Shown: positions 34,528 through 44,344 of the stretch, one piece after another
How positions within the stretch are numbered: the first letter of the stretch is position 1
How the letters are laid out: every line of letters starts with the position of its first letter
Source: JBBKXR01 sp037969585
GTDB taxonomy: Bacteria > Verrucomicrobiota > Verrucomicrobiia > Verrucomicrobiales > DEV007
Length of the DNA: 64,000 nucleotides
Assembly (NCBI GenBank): GCA_037969585.1
Contig: JBBKXR010000223.1
Coordinates: 13,722 to 77,721 of the forward strand
Direction: 5' to 3'
The notes under the pieces: generated by a model
Told to the model about the DNA's origin: nothing
What the model saw: the letters and a program-made list of their open reading frames with translations, nothing else
Databases searched by the model: none
Program-made: the position numbers and the translations under genes

Positions 34528-35805
34528 ATGTCAACCCGACGCACATTCCTGCGCAACGCCGCCGCCCTCACAGCGGCAGCACCACTGTCCGGATTTGCAG
34601 AAACAACTTATCCGCTACCACCGGTTCGGCAACTTACCCAAGGACCGAAATTCCACTGGTTCGGCTACTACGACAAGCTCGAGTTCGACCCTGGCAACCG
34701 CTACATACTCTCCAATCAGGTCGACTTCGAAGGCCGCACCCCGACCGCTGACGACCGCATTCAGGTGGGCATGGTCGACACCGGCGACAACGATAAATGG
34801 ATCGAACTCGACAAAAGTGACGCCTGGGGATGGCAACAGGGTTGCATGCTGCAATGGCGCCCCGGTAGCGAATCCGAAATCGTCTGGAACGACCGCGAGA
34901 ATGGCCAGTTCGTCTGCCACATCCTCGATTTCAAAACCGGTAAAAAGCGCACCCTTCCCCGCCCGATTTACGCGCTCAGCGCCGACGGCAGATACGGTAT
35001 CTCCGCTGATTTCGCACGTATCCAGCGACTGCGACCGGGCTACGGATACCAGGGAGTGACCGACCCCACCGCCGATGTCGGCCGACCGGAAGATTCCGGC
35101 ATCTGGCGCGTCGACATGAGCACCGGCGATAGCGAACTGATTCTCTCCATCGCCGAAATTTCACAATTTCAGCCCGACTCGCTACCCGACGACAGCCCGG
35201 ATGCGCATCACTACTTCAACCACCTGTTGGTCAGCCCCGACAGCAAGCGCTTCATTTTTCTGCATCGTTGGAAAGGCTCGAAGACGCGCAGCTTTATGAC
35301 GCGTATGCTCACCGCCAATCTCGCCGACGGCTCAGACTTGCGCGTAGTCGATCCGAGCGGCTACACCTCGCACTTCATCTGGCGCGATCCGCAGACGATC
35401 ACCGCATGGTCTCGTCACGAATCACACGGCAACGCGTTTTACCATTTCAAAGACGTTCCCGGTACCGCCCAACTGACTCCCGAGCCAATTGGCTTGGAGA
35501 AGATGCCGCTCAACGGTCACAACACCTACCTGCCGCAACATAATAACGAGTGGATTTTGAACGATACCTACCCTGACAAGGTCAAACGAGAACAACACGT
35601 TTACCTCTACCACGTACCCACTGATACCCGCGTCCCGATCGGCAACTTCCACAGTCACGCACTTTATGTCGGCGAGTGGCGCTGCGACACCCACCCTAGA
35701 TTCAGCAACGACGGCACAAAGGTCGTCATCGACTCCCCCCACAGCAAAGGTCGTCAGCTTCACCTCATCGATGTCAGCGAAATTGTTAAAAACCCACCTG
35801 CCTAA
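34528..35805 (+). CDS. Secreted beta-propeller protein (oligogalacturonate lyase-like fold)
   Basis: 425 residues from the ATG at 34528 (MSTRRTFLRNAAALTAAAP), a twin-arginine-type signal; a longer frame from 34450 lies in the repeat element. The mature part is a WD40-like/TolB-type propeller resembling oligogalacturonate lyase-like proteins (FHWFGYYDKLEFDPGNRYIL, DRIQVGMVDTGDNDKW and repeated SPDSKR/SNDGTK blade motifs). Catalytic residues were not identified, so the role may be binding or lyase. It overlaps the next gene by 35 bases. Confidence 0.72.
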   Translation: MSTRRTFLRNAAALTAAAPLSGFAETTYPLPPVRQLTQGPKFHWFGYYDKLEFDPGNRYILSNQVDFEGRTPTADDRIQVGMVDTGDNDKWIELDKSDAWGWQQGCMLQWRPGSESEIVWNDRENGQFVCHILDFKTGKKRTLPRPIYALSADGRYGISADFARIQRLRPGYGYQGVTDPTADVGRPEDSGIWRVDMSTGDSELILSIAEISQFQPDSLPDDSPDAHHYFNHLLVSPDSKRFIFLHRWKGSKTRSFMTRMLTANLADGSDLRVVDPSGYTSHFIWRDPQTITAWSRHESHGNAFYHFKDVPGTAQLTPEPIGLEKMPLNGHNTYLPQHNNEWILNDTYPDKVKREQHVYLYHVPTDTRVPIGNFHSHALYVGEWRCDTHPRFSNDGTKVVIDSPHSKGRQLHLIDVSEIVKNPPA

Positions 35806-37426
35806 TCCGGCAGGAGCCCTGGCGATCGCGATCGCGCTCGTTCTTTGTGCAGATGTTGGCCTGGCAAAACCGCCAGTGCCTGAGGGCAAGCCCGTCCCCG
35901 GCCAGACGCCAGCACTGACACTGCTCAAGCAAAACTGTCTGCGTTGTCACAACGAAGAGAAGCGTAAAGGCGATCTACTGATTACCACGCGCGAAGCTTT
36001 GCTGAAAGGCGGTGACATCGCTCCCGCCGTCGTGCCCGGCAAACCCGACGAAAGTTTCCTCATCGAAACCCTCGCCGAGGACGCCGATCCACACATGCCA
36101 CCCAAGGATCAGTTCAAACCCGAACAGATCGCAGCGCTTCGCCAATGGATCACCGATGGCGCTCCCTTCGATGAACAACTCTGGGCATCCATCCCCGAGA
36201 CTGCCCCGCGAACTGATTTCAAAATGGGGACGCTGCCCGCGAGCTATCGCCCCGTGCTCGCCGTCGCCCTATCTCCTGACGGCAAACGGGCTGCAGCCGG
36301 CCATGGTTCTCGCGTCGCACTGTTCGATCTGATCACCGAAAAAGATGCCAAATTTCCAACTCCGCAACTTAGCCAGATTCTCGCAGGGCACAGCGACGTC
36401 GTGCAATCCCTCGCCTGGTCCGCCGACGGAAAAACGCTCGCCTCCGGTGGTTTTAAAAAACTAATCTTGTGGGACCTCGCCACTAACAAAGCACGCAACA
36501 CGATCACCGCCGGATTCGACGGACGCATCACTGCCCTCGCTTTTACCGGCGACGACAAAACGCTCGTCGCCGCCGACTCGCTCGCGCACGCTCCCGCCGA
36601 CATCGTGCTCATCGATGCCGCCTCAGCTAAACCCGGCAAACGATTTCGCGCTCACAACGATTCTATTTTCGATCTCGCTATCAGCCCTGACCAAAACCTG
36701 CTCGCCACGGCTTCCGCTGACAAACTGGTCAAAGTCTGGGACTTAAAAACCCAGAAGCTCAATCGCACCTTCGAAGGTCATACCGGCTACGCTCTCACCG
36801 CGGCCTTCAGTCCCGAATCCGACCGCATCGCCACCAGCGGCGACGATCAGGTGGTCAAAGTCTGGCGTTTGGCGAACGGCAAACAGATCAGTAGTTTCGG
36901 CACACAAACGACCGGTCCGATCACCGACCTGCAATGGCGCTTCGATGAAGCCAAGCAAAAGCAGAAGGCGGACGAGAAAGACGAGGAAAAGAAAAAGGCC
37001 ATCAACACGGACCGCATTTTCAGCATCAACGAAGAAGGCCGCCCGCGTGTATTCACCGACTTGGTCGAACACGAAGGCGAACAGCGCTCCGCAGGTGCCA
37101 AAGAAAAGGCTCTCGACGTTTCCTCCGAGGAACTTACCGCGATGGCGCTTACCGCAGACCAGCACTTGATAGCCGGTTCCAGCAGCGGCAAGTTGCTGCT
37201 CTGGGACAACGCCGGAAAGGTCAAAGCCACGGTCGAGATTCCCGAAGCGCTACCCAAGCCGGCACCCACACCTACGCCAGCACCCAAGTCGGTACCAGCG
37301 CCAGCGCCAGCGCCCAAGCCAGCACCCAAGTCGGTACCAGCACCAGCACCGAAGCCAGCACCTGCATCTGCGCCAAAACCTAAAGAGGCACCGAAACCCG
37401 AACCCAAGGAAGTCGCGAAGAAGTGA
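35771..37426 (+). CDS. Secreted cytochrome c-WD40 protein with Pro/Ala tail
   Basis: 551 residues from the ATG at 35771, giving a signal peptide (PAGALAIAIALVLCADVGLA); the longer frame from 35666 lies inside the preceding gene. The cytochrome c domain has NCLRCHNEE (Cys56, Cys59, His60) and DPHMPPKDQ. WD40 repeats follow (about 150-400), with SADGKTLASGG and ISPDQNLLATASADKLVKVWD. A Lys/Glu-rich insertion (KQKQKADEKDEEKKK) precedes the last repeats. The C-terminus is a Pro/Ala/Lys tail very like that of the cytochrome c-LRR protein. Probable periplasmic redox protein with a protein-binding propeller. It overlaps the next gene by 4 bases (GTGA). Confidence 0.88.
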   Translation: MSAKLLKTHLPNPAGALAIAIALVLCADVGLAKPPVPEGKPVPGQTPALTLLKQNCLRCHNEEKRKGDLLITTREALLKGGDIAPAVVPGKPDESFLIETLAEDADPHMPPKDQFKPEQIAALRQWITDGAPFDEQLWASIPETAPRTDFKMGTLPASYRPVLAVALSPDGKRAAAGHGSRVALFDLITEKDAKFPTPQLSQILAGHSDVVQSLAWSADGKTLASGGFKKLILWDLATNKARNTITAGFDGRITALAFTGDDKTLVAADSLAHAPADIVLIDAASAKPGKRFRAHNDSIFDLAISPDQNLLATASADKLVKVWDLKTQKLNRTFEGHTGYALTAAFSPESDRIATSGDDQVVKVWRLANGKQISSFGTQTTGPITDLQWRFDEAKQKQKADEKDEEKKKAINTDRIFSINEEGRPRVFTDLVEHEGEQRSAGAKEKALDVSSEELTAMALTADQHLIAGSSSGKLLLWDNAGKVKATVEIPEALPKPAPTPTPAPKSVPAPAPAPKPAPKSVPAPAPKPAPASAPKPKEAPKPEPKEVAKK

Positions 37427-39693
37427 ATACAGTCACCCATAGTGTAGCCGCGCTCGCAAGAGCATTGACCGTTGCGTTGATCCTGCCGATCTGCGTTGTC
37501 TTTCCTGCCGCCCAGGCGTCCGAGCCCGCCGTACACCCGATCGACATTCCGGTCGTCGAAGCGCCCACCTTTCACCGCGACATTCTCCCCATCATGGGCA
37601 AAGCCGGCTGCAATGCCGGTTCGTGCCACGCCAAGGCTGAGGGCCAGAATGGCTTCGCCCTGTCGGTCTTTTCCTACGACCCATTCGCCGACTTCAAAGA
37701 AATCGTCCACGACGCCCGAGGTCGACGCATTTTCCCCGCTGCTCCGGCGCAGTCGCTGCTCATTCTCAAGGCCACCCGGGAAATTCCCCACGAAGGCGGC
37801 AAGCGTTTCGAACCCGGCTCACCGGTCCACCAGACCATCGTCCGTTGGATCGAACAGGGCATGCCTTACGAAGCCGAAAATGAAGCAGCGCTTGAGGGCA
37901 TCCACGTATCCCCGCCTGACGCTCAGTACACTAGAAACGCAACGCGCCAGCTGAAAGTCGAAGCGCAGTTCGCCGATGGCACCAAGCGCGATGTCACCGC
38001 CCTCAGCGAATTTGTTTCCCAAACCGAAGCCGCCGCCTCGGTGACTCACAACGGCTTGGTCACTGCCGGTAATGCTGCAGGTGAAGCCATGATCATCGTG
38101 CGCTACCTCGATCAGGTCGACGTTGCACGCATCAACATCCCGCCAGACAGCACTCTGCCAAAAGAGCGCTACACCGGTCTGCCGGTGAACACCGAGATCG
38201 ATCGATACGCATACGAGCGCCATCAGACTCTCGGCCTGCTGCCCTCGGCCACCTGTTCTGACAGCGAGTTCATCCGCCGTGCCTCACTCGACGCCATTGG
38301 TCGCCTGCCGGATGCCGATCTAGTGCGCAAATTTCTGGCCGACAAAAGCCCTGACAAACGCAACAAGCTCATCGATCAACTACTCACGGACGACGTTGCC
38401 TGGGCTGACTATTGGGCGACGAAATACAACGATCTGCTGCGCCCCAACACTCAACGTGTAGGCATCAAACCTGTCATGCTGATCGATCACTGGGTGCGTC
38501 AGCAACTGCGTGACAATGTGCCATGGGATCAGTTCGTTCGCAGCCTGCTGACTGCCGAGGGCTCTTCCCACGAATCAGGGCCCATCGCACTGATGCGTGA
38601 CAAGCGCGAGCCCGAAGATTTTGCCGAATTCGCCAGCCGCATTTTCCTCGGCATTCGTATTGACTGTGCCAAGTGTCATCATCACCCGTCCGAGCAATGG
38701 AGCCAGGATGACTACTATTCGATGGCCGCATTTTTCAGCTCACTGAAACGCAAAGGCCAAGGGATCTCACCACCGATTTCGGGAGAAAAGGAAGTCTGGT
38801 GGTTCGCTCCAGGCGGAACGGTCAAACACCCGGTCAGCGAAGCAGTGATGACTCCGAAGGCTCCTGGTGGTCCCGAGTACCCTGAGATCCCCTCCGATAC
38901 CGATCCTCGCTCGGTGCTCGTCGACTGGATGACGGCGAAGGAGAATCCCTACTTCGCCAAAGCCACCGTCAACCGCATCTGGGGCGAATTGTTCGGCCGG
39001 GGCATCGTCCATCCGGTCGATGATTTCCGCGCCTCAAACCCTGCCAGCAACCAACCCTTGCTAGACTGGCTGGCCGCTGACTTTGCCAAAAATGGTTACG
39101 ATTTGAAAAAACTAGTGCGCACCATCATGCAGTCGAACATCTACCAGCTCAGTTCGCTGCCTAATGATACCAATCTCGTTGATACCGCGAACTTCTCTCG
39201 ATCTTACCGCCGCAGACTTCCCGCCGAAGTGCTCGACGACGCGGTCTCCTCGCTGATCGGTGACAAGCCGAAATTTCAAGGCATGCCCGCCGGATCACCC
39301 GCCATGCACACCTGGAACAACTTACTCGGCTCCGACTTCCTCGACGCCTTCGGTCGTCCCGACTCCAGCGCCGAGTGCCCCTGTGAACGCGACCGTTCTT
39401 CCTCCGTCGTGCAGGCCCTGCACCTGATGAATTCTCGCGATCTACACAAGCGCATGGCTTCGGATAAATCGGTCCCGGCACTGCTCGCTAAACCCGCAAA
39501 AGAAGGCGAAGTCGTCGATCCCGCGAAGATCATCGAAGATATCTATCTCGCTGCCTACGCCCGGCCACCGATCAAAGACGAACTCGACATCGCAAAAGCT
39601 CACTTTGCGCAAAAAGATCTCAAACCTGCAGACGCCGCCCGTGATCTGCTCTGGTCGCTGATCAATTCCGCCGAGTTTGTATTTAACCACTGA
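37423..39693 (+). CDS. DUF1549/DUF1553 (PSD1-type) secreted protein with cytochrome c-like N-terminus
   Basis: 756 residues from a GTG that overlaps the previous stop. A signal peptide precedes an N-terminal cytochrome-like region with the atypical motif GCNAGSCHA (Cys63, Cys68, His69: two cysteines four residues apart). A Big2-like domain follows (about 160-245), then DUF1549 with IDCAKCHHHPSEQWSQDDYY, which contains a normal CxxCH, and DUF1553 (NRIWGELFGRGIVHPVDDFR). Very common in Planctomycetota and Verrucomicrobiota and usually paired with DUF1501; function unknown, heme proteins by motif. The paired DUF1501 gene follows after 137 bases. Confidence 0.92.
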   Translation: MNTVTHSVAALARALTVALILPICVVFPAAQASEPAVHPIDIPVVEAPTFHRDILPIMGKAGCNAGSCHAKAEGQNGFALSVFSYDPFADFKEIVHDARGRRIFPAAPAQSLLILKATREIPHEGGKRFEPGSPVHQTIVRWIEQGMPYEAENEAALEGIHVSPPDAQYTRNATRQLKVEAQFADGTKRDVTALSEFVSQTEAAASVTHNGLVTAGNAAGEAMIIVRYLDQVDVARINIPPDSTLPKERYTGLPVNTEIDRYAYERHQTLGLLPSATCSDSEFIRRASLDAIGRLPDADLVRKFLADKSPDKRNKLIDQLLTDDVAWADYWATKYNDLLRPNTQRVGIKPVMLIDHWVRQQLRDNVPWDQFVRSLLTAEGSSHESGPIALMRDKREPEDFAEFASRIFLGIRIDCAKCHHHPSEQWSQDDYYSMAAFFSSLKRKGQGISPPISGEKEVWWFAPGGTVKHPVSEAVMTPKAPGGPEYPEIPSDTDPRSVLVDWMTAKENPYFAKATVNRIWGELFGRGIVHPVDDFRASNPASNQPLLDWLAADFAKNGYDLKKLVRTIMQSNIYQLSSLPNDTNLVDTANFSRSYRRRLPAEVLDDAVSSLIGDKPKFQGMPAGSPAMHTWNNLLGSDFLDAFGRPDSSAECPCERDRSSSVVQALHLMNSRDLHKRMASDKSVPALLAKPAKEGEVVDPAKIIEDIYLAAYARPPIKDELDIAKAHFAQKDLKPADAARDLLWSLINSAEFVFNH

Positions 39694-39830
39694 GCCCTCC
39701 CACCAGTGGACGGGAAGAGTGGGACGCAGCCGTCCCGCCGTTCCTCCATTGGATGTGCCGTTAATCCACCTTTCCCCGCAACTGCGCCATTGAGAGACCC
39801 CTTGCCCAATTCTATCGTAATTTACTTATC
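39694..39830. other. 137-bp gap with a decayed palindrome
   Basis: Contains agtggacgggaagagtggga and cagccgtcccgccgttcctc at about 39705-39750, which resembles a diverged copy of the dispersed element. It separates the DUF1549/1553 gene from DUF1501, so the latter may have its own promoter. Confidence 0.4.
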
Positions 39831-41174
39831 ATGCGGACATACCATCGCAATTGCAGCGGCGCAGGACGTCGCGATTTCATCCAGACCGGCCTAGCCGCAC
39901 TGGGCGGCCTGACGTTGCCACAACTCCTGCAACTCAAGGCCGGAGCTGCCGCCCCAAAAGCCGGCATCGGATCGAAAGACACTCGCTGCATTTTCATCTG
40001 GCTCGATGGTGGCCCCTCGCACTACGAAACTTTCGATCCCAAGCCCGACGCCCCCAGCGAAATTCGTGGCGAATTCGGCACGATCCCGACCAAAGTGCCG
40101 GGAGTGCATTTCTGCGACACGATGCCACAACTGGCGAAGTGCAACGACAAGTTCACCGTGGTGCGCTCGATCGCTCATCGCCAGAATAACCACGGCGCCG
40201 GCAATCACTACATGATGACCGGACGTCCAACGCCGGTCCCGGTGGGCTGTGGTGCTTTCGTTACCTTTCACCCCTCATTCGGATCGATGGTCAGTAAGGA
40301 CCGCGCCATGAAAAGCGGACTGCCCGGCTACGTGTCGATGCCGCGCATGTCGCGTTCCGGCGGTCCTAATTTCCTCGGCGCCGAGCACGCTCCGTTCATC
40401 ATTTCGGACAACCCTGAAAGCAAAAATTTCAGCGTCCGCGACGTTAGTTTGCCCAGCGAACTTGCCACCAATCAGGCCCACGTCGATTCACGTCTGAATC
40501 TGCGTAAGTCGCTCGACCGGCTCAAGCGCATCAACGACAAAGCCGCTGAAGATCCTGCCGTCGAGTTCGACGAATTTTACGCCCAGGGGCTTGAGCTGGT
40601 CACCTCGACCGAGGCTCAAAAGGCGTTCGACATCAGTCAGGAGGATGAGAAAACCCGCGAAAGCTACGGGCGCAACGACTTCGGTCAACGCCTGCTCATG
40701 GCCCGCCGCCTTACGGAAGTCGGCGTGCCTTTCGTCACCGTCTACAACGGTGGCTGGGATGACCACAGCGGCCTGTTCAAAAACTACAAGAAAGACAAAG
40801 CGGAGCGACTTGACACAGGAGTTGCCGCTCTGATCAACGATCTCGCACAGCGCGGCTCGCTGGAAAATACCTTGGTGGTTTGCCTCGGCGAATTTGGTCG
40901 CACCCCGAAAATCAACAAGGACGCAGGCCGAGACCACTGGAGTTTCGCCATGTCGGTGCTGATGGCTGGCGCCGGCATCCCCGGTGGTCAGGTTGTCGGC
41001 GCCACGGATGTCAAAGGCTACTACGCCAATGAAAACGTCTACGCGCCCGAAGACTTCGCCGCCTCCCTCTACACCAAGATGGGCGTGGATCCTGCCAGCG
41101 TGCTCATGGATCGCTCTGATCGTCCGGTGCAGTTGGTCGACAATGGTCGTTTGATCAAAGAACTTTTCGTTTAG
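39831..41174 (+). CDS. DUF1501 protein, Tat-exported
   Basis: 447 residues. The leader contains AGRRDFIQTGLAALGGL, a twin-arginine signal. The DUF1501 domain belongs to the alkaline phosphatase/sulfatase superfamily; visible features are CIFIWLDGGPSHYETFDPK (metal-binding strand), VCLGEFGRTPKINKDAGRDH and a C-terminal VDNGRLIKELF. The substrate is unknown. Almost always encoded beside DUF1549/1553 proteins, as here. It is followed 6 bases later by the PPC-domain gene, so they form one transcription unit. Confidence 0.92.
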   Translation: MRTYHRNCSGAGRRDFIQTGLAALGGLTLPQLLQLKAGAAAPKAGIGSKDTRCIFIWLDGGPSHYETFDPKPDAPSEIRGEFGTIPTKVPGVHFCDTMPQLAKCNDKFTVVRSIAHRQNNHGAGNHYMMTGRPTPVPVGCGAFVTFHPSFGSMVSKDRAMKSGLPGYVSMPRMSRSGGPNFLGAEHAPFIISDNPESKNFSVRDVSLPSELATNQAHVDSRLNLRKSLDRLKRINDKAAEDPAVEFDEFYAQGLELVTSTEAQKAFDISQEDEKTRESYGRNDFGQRLLMARRLTEVGVPFVTVYNGGWDDHSGLFKNYKKDKAERLDTGVAALINDLAQRGSLENTLVVCLGEFGRTPKINKDAGRDHWSFAMSVLMAGAGIPGGQVVGATDVKGYYANENVYAPEDFAASLYTKMGVDPASVLMDRSDRPVQLVDNGRLIKELFV

Positions 41175-41180
41175 ATTTCG

Positions 41181-42935
41181 GTGAGCTATTCCCGACTTCG
41201 CAGTAGCGAAATTCGCAAGAATTTCATCGTTACTCTTTACGCACTGTTCGCTGTCACGTCGCTGCACGCCGCCGCCCCGACACTCGACGCGCTTTATCCG
41301 ACGGGTGCGCGCCCCGGTGAAAAGGCCACGATCGCAATCGTCGGTAAATCTGATCCCTGGCCGGTTTCCGCCTGGTGCTCACGCCCGGGTATCACCATCA
41401 CCACCGACAAGGAAAAGAAGGGCGAACTGATTTTCGATATCGCCGCTGATGCAAAGCCCGGCCCCGTTCTCTTACGCCTGTTTAATGCTGAAGGTGCTTC
41501 GGATCTTCATACCTTCATTGTCGGCTCAAAGTCCGTTGCCGAAATCAGCGAAATCGAACCGAATTCCACCCTGACCGAACCTAAGTCGCTCGATCCGGAA
41601 GGCAAACTACCGACGCCGCTACCGGTCGTCATCAACGCTAAACTCAGCGAGTCGAGCGACGTCGATCTGTTTCCAATCTCATTAATAAAAGGCCAGACTC
41701 TGCACGCAGCGATCGATGCCTACGCGCTGATCTCGCCGGTCGATCCCCACCTCGTTCTCTACGGCCCCGCTCCGCAACGCGAGGTTCTGGTGCTCGCCAA
41801 CGACGGCCCCAACACTCTCGATGCCCGACTTGACTACACGGCAACGCAGGACGGCGATTACTTGATCGGCGTCATGGGCTTCATCCATCCCCCCAGTTCA
41901 ACGATCAATTTCACCTCCAACCAGTCAGCCGTATATCGACTGACCCTCAGTACCGGTCCGTGGATGAAATTCGCCGATCCAACCGTGGTATCAGCCAGCA
42001 AAGCCAGCACGCTAAAACTTCACGACAGCAATAGCGACAAGCCAATCGACCTGACTCTGGCCCCTGCCGATCCAAAAATTGAGTCTGACTTCGATGCTGA
42101 GGCTCCTTACCCGGTGCGCACCGTCAGTCATCCCAATTTTGCCAATACGCTCGCCGTTCCAGCGTCCGACTTACCACTGCAATCAGGCGAAAAGATCACC
42201 CTGCCGGCAGCGTTCACAGGCACGCTCGCGAAGACTAATGAGACCGATGCCCTCAAGTTCACCGCCAAGAAGGGTGAAAAAATTCAGTTCAAACTCGGTG
42301 CCCATTACCTCAACTCCGATCTCGACCCCGTGCTCATTATCGAGAGCCACGATGGCAAGGAGCTCAAACGTGCGGACGACACCAAAACCAGCGTCGACGC
42401 CGAGCTGCTGTGGGCCTCTCCCGCCGACGGTGATTACGTGGCACGAATCGCCGACGTGATCGGAAGCGGCAGCGAAAACCATCGCTACCTGCTCACCGCC
42501 GAAAGCCCGGCGCCTGATTTTTCTGCCATAGTTGAGGCTTCGAAATTCGAACTCAAAGCCGGCGACAAAGCCGAGATCACAGTCAAGTTAACTCGCACCA
42601 ACGAACACAAACTCCCACTCGAAGCCAAATTCGAAAATCTTCCTGCGGGCATCAAAGTGAGTGTCGCCGATATCCCTGCGAAGACCGGCGATTTCAAAAT
42701 CACGCTCAACGCCGAAGCCACCGCTAAGTCGGCAAGCCAGGCGATCCAGATCGTCCTCACCGAAAAAGCGGAGGATGGTAAAACTCGCAGCAAGCCGGCG
42801 CATTTCACGTTTGTCGGCGCCGACTGGCGCGGTCCTTACCTGATCGAGACCACCCGTGAGCTATGGCTGACAGTCCTTGCCAAGCCCGAGGAAAAGAAGA
42901 AGGAAGAGCCAAAGACGGACGATAAGAAAAAGTAG
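41181..42935 (+). CDS. Secreted PPC (pre-peptidase C-terminal) domain protein
   Basis: 584 residues from a GTG. A signal peptide (KNFIVTLYALFAVTSLHAAA) is followed by an Ig-like region (about 33-115, LYPTGARPGEKATIAIVG). Two PPC-type beta-sandwich domains follow (about 125-260 with SSDVDLFPISLIKGQTL, and about 335-440 with TDALKFTAKKGEKIQFKLG). A further beta domain and a Lys-rich end complete it. No catalytic domain was recognised; PPC domains usually aid secretion or binding. Co-transcribed with DUF1501. It converges on the second DUF1501 gene with 22 bases between stops. Confidence 0.85.
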   Translation: MSYSRLRSSEIRKNFIVTLYALFAVTSLHAAAPTLDALYPTGARPGEKATIAIVGKSDPWPVSAWCSRPGITITTDKEKKGELIFDIAADAKPGPVLLRLFNAEGASDLHTFIVGSKSVAEISEIEPNSTLTEPKSLDPEGKLPTPLPVVINAKLSESSDVDLFPISLIKGQTLHAAIDAYALISPVDPHLVLYGPAPQREVLVLANDGPNTLDARLDYTATQDGDYLIGVMGFIHPPSSTINFTSNQSAVYRLTLSTGPWMKFADPTVVSASKASTLKLHDSNSDKPIDLTLAPADPKIESDFDAEAPYPVRTVSHPNFANTLAVPASDLPLQSGEKITLPAAFTGTLAKTNETDALKFTAKKGEKIQFKLGAHYLNSDLDPVLIIESHDGKELKRADDTKTSVDAELLWASPADGDYVARIADVIGSGSENHRYLLTAESPAPDFSAIVEASKFELKAGDKAEITVKLTRTNEHKLPLEAKFENLPAGIKVSVADIPAKTGDFKITLNAEATAKSASQAIQIVLTEKAEDGKTRSKPAHFTFVGADWRGPYLIETTRELWLTVLAKPEEKKKEEPKTDDKKK

Positions 42936-42957
42936 CCGACACGCAGCCTGGCGTTGG

Positions 42958-44334
42958 TCAGGCGATGACCTCATTCACTACACGACCGTGAACATCGGTT
43001 AGGCGAAAATCCCTTCCGGCGTAGCGGTGAGTCAGCGCTTCGTGGTCGAGCCCTAACAAGTGCAGCATGGTCGCGTGCAAATCGTGAATGTGAACCTTGC
43101 CATCGATCGCTTCGCGCCCGTGGTCATCGGTGGCACCATATTTGAAGCCTGCTTTCACGCCCCCGCCAGCCATCCACATGGTAAACCCTTTGGCATTGTG
43201 TCCGCGACCATCACGAGTGCCGTCCTCGGCAGATCGGCCGAACTCTCCACCCCACACGACGAGCGTATCTTCGAGCAACCCACGCTGCTTCAGATCCGCC
43301 AGCAAACCGGCGATCGGTTTGTCGATCGACTGACAGCGTTTCGGCATGTTACTCGCCAAGCCACCATGGTGGTCCCAGCCATCGTCCGTCACTTGGATAA
43401 AACGCACACCTGCCTCCGCCATTCTTCGCGCGAGCAGACATTGTCGCCCGAAACTGTCGCTGCCCGAGTCTCCGATACCGTATTCGGCGAGCGTCGCTTT
43501 CGACTCGTCGCCAATATCCAGCACGGCCGGAAGGGCTTCCTGCATGCGAAAGCCGAGTTCAAACGATTCGATGACCCCTTCGAGTTCGTCGCGACTCTCA
43601 GACTGCCGCTCGGCGAGATCACCATTCAGCGTCTGCAGCAAATCTAAGCGCTTGCGCTGCTGAGTTCGATCGAGTCGCGGATGAGCCACGTTTTCCAACT
43701 TGGCATCCTTGAGGTTTCTGCCCATTGCACCGATCGGCGCACCTTGATACGCCGCTGGCAAAAATGCACTGCCGTAGTACTTCGCTCCGCCGAGAACATG
43801 CGGCGGATTGATCGCGACAAATCCAGGCAGGTCGCGATTCTCCGCGCCTAATCCGTAAAGCACCCATGACCCCATCGACGGACGCACAAACTGAAAGCTG
43901 CCAGTGAACAACAAATCGAGCGCCTGCGCATGTTCAGGATTGTCCGACTGCATGCCGTGCATCATGCACAAGTCGTCAGCGCGAGTCGCCAGGTTCGGGA
44001 GCATTTCCGAAAACCACATACCGTCCTGCCCATGCCGGGCAAAATCCCACATCGTTCCGCGCCACTTCAGACTGCCAGTGTCGTTGAATGGTTTACCATC
44101 GTCGGCCAGAAGCCGGGGCTTATGGTCGAACATGTCCATGTGCGACGGCCCGCCCTTCATGCATAGAAAGATCACCCGCTTGGCCTTGGCTACCGCGTGA
44201 GGCTTTTTTGGAGCAAACGGCGACTGGGCAGCACCCAGTTCGCTGAGTAAACCAGCAAGTGCCAAACTCCCGAAACCGTTCGCCGTGGATTGCAGCCAGT
44301 GACGGCGAGAGAGGATTTTTAAATCGGCAGTCAT
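42958..44334 (-). CDS. Second DUF1501 protein, Tat-exported
   Basis: 458 residues from the ATG at 44334 (MTADLKILSRRHWLQSTANG), a twin-arginine signal; a longer frame to 44553 overlaps the upstream gene. Conserved points: VIFLCMKGGPSHMDMFDHKP, VVWGGEFGRSAED and a late HDLHATMLHLLGLDHEAL. The last segment is typical of the branch paired with cytochrome-less PSD1 proteins. The other DUF1501 in the window lacks it. Role unknown. It follows the DUF1549/1553 gene by 10 bases. Confidence 0.92.
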   Translation of the reverse strand: MTADLKILSRRHWLQSTANGFGSLALAGLLSELGAAQSPFAPKKPHAVAKAKRVIFLCMKGGPSHMDMFDHKPRLLADDGKPFNDTGSLKWRGTMWDFARHGQDGMWFSEMLPNLATRADDLCMMHGMQSDNPEHAQALDLLFTGSFQFVRPSMGSWVLYGLGAENRDLPGFVAINPPHVLGGAKYYGSAFLPAAYQGAPIGAMGRNLKDAKLENVAHPRLDRTQQRKRLDLLQTLNGDLAERQSESRDELEGVIESFELGFRMQEALPAVLDIGDESKATLAEYGIGDSGSDSFGRQCLLARRMAEAGVRFIQVTDDGWDHHGGLASNMPKRCQSIDKPIAGLLADLKQRGLLEDTLVVWGGEFGRSAEDGTRDGRGHNAKGFTMWMAGGGVKAGFKYGATDDHGREAIDGKVHIHDLHATMLHLLGLDHEALTHRYAGRDFRLTDVHGRVVNEVIA

Positions 44335-44344
44335 CGACGGAGCA

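Noticed and set aside
36847..37791. 314-residue minus-strand frame rich in Gly, Ala and Ser
   Set aside because: Arises from antisense reading of the Pro/Ala tail and next gene; no start signal or family likeness.
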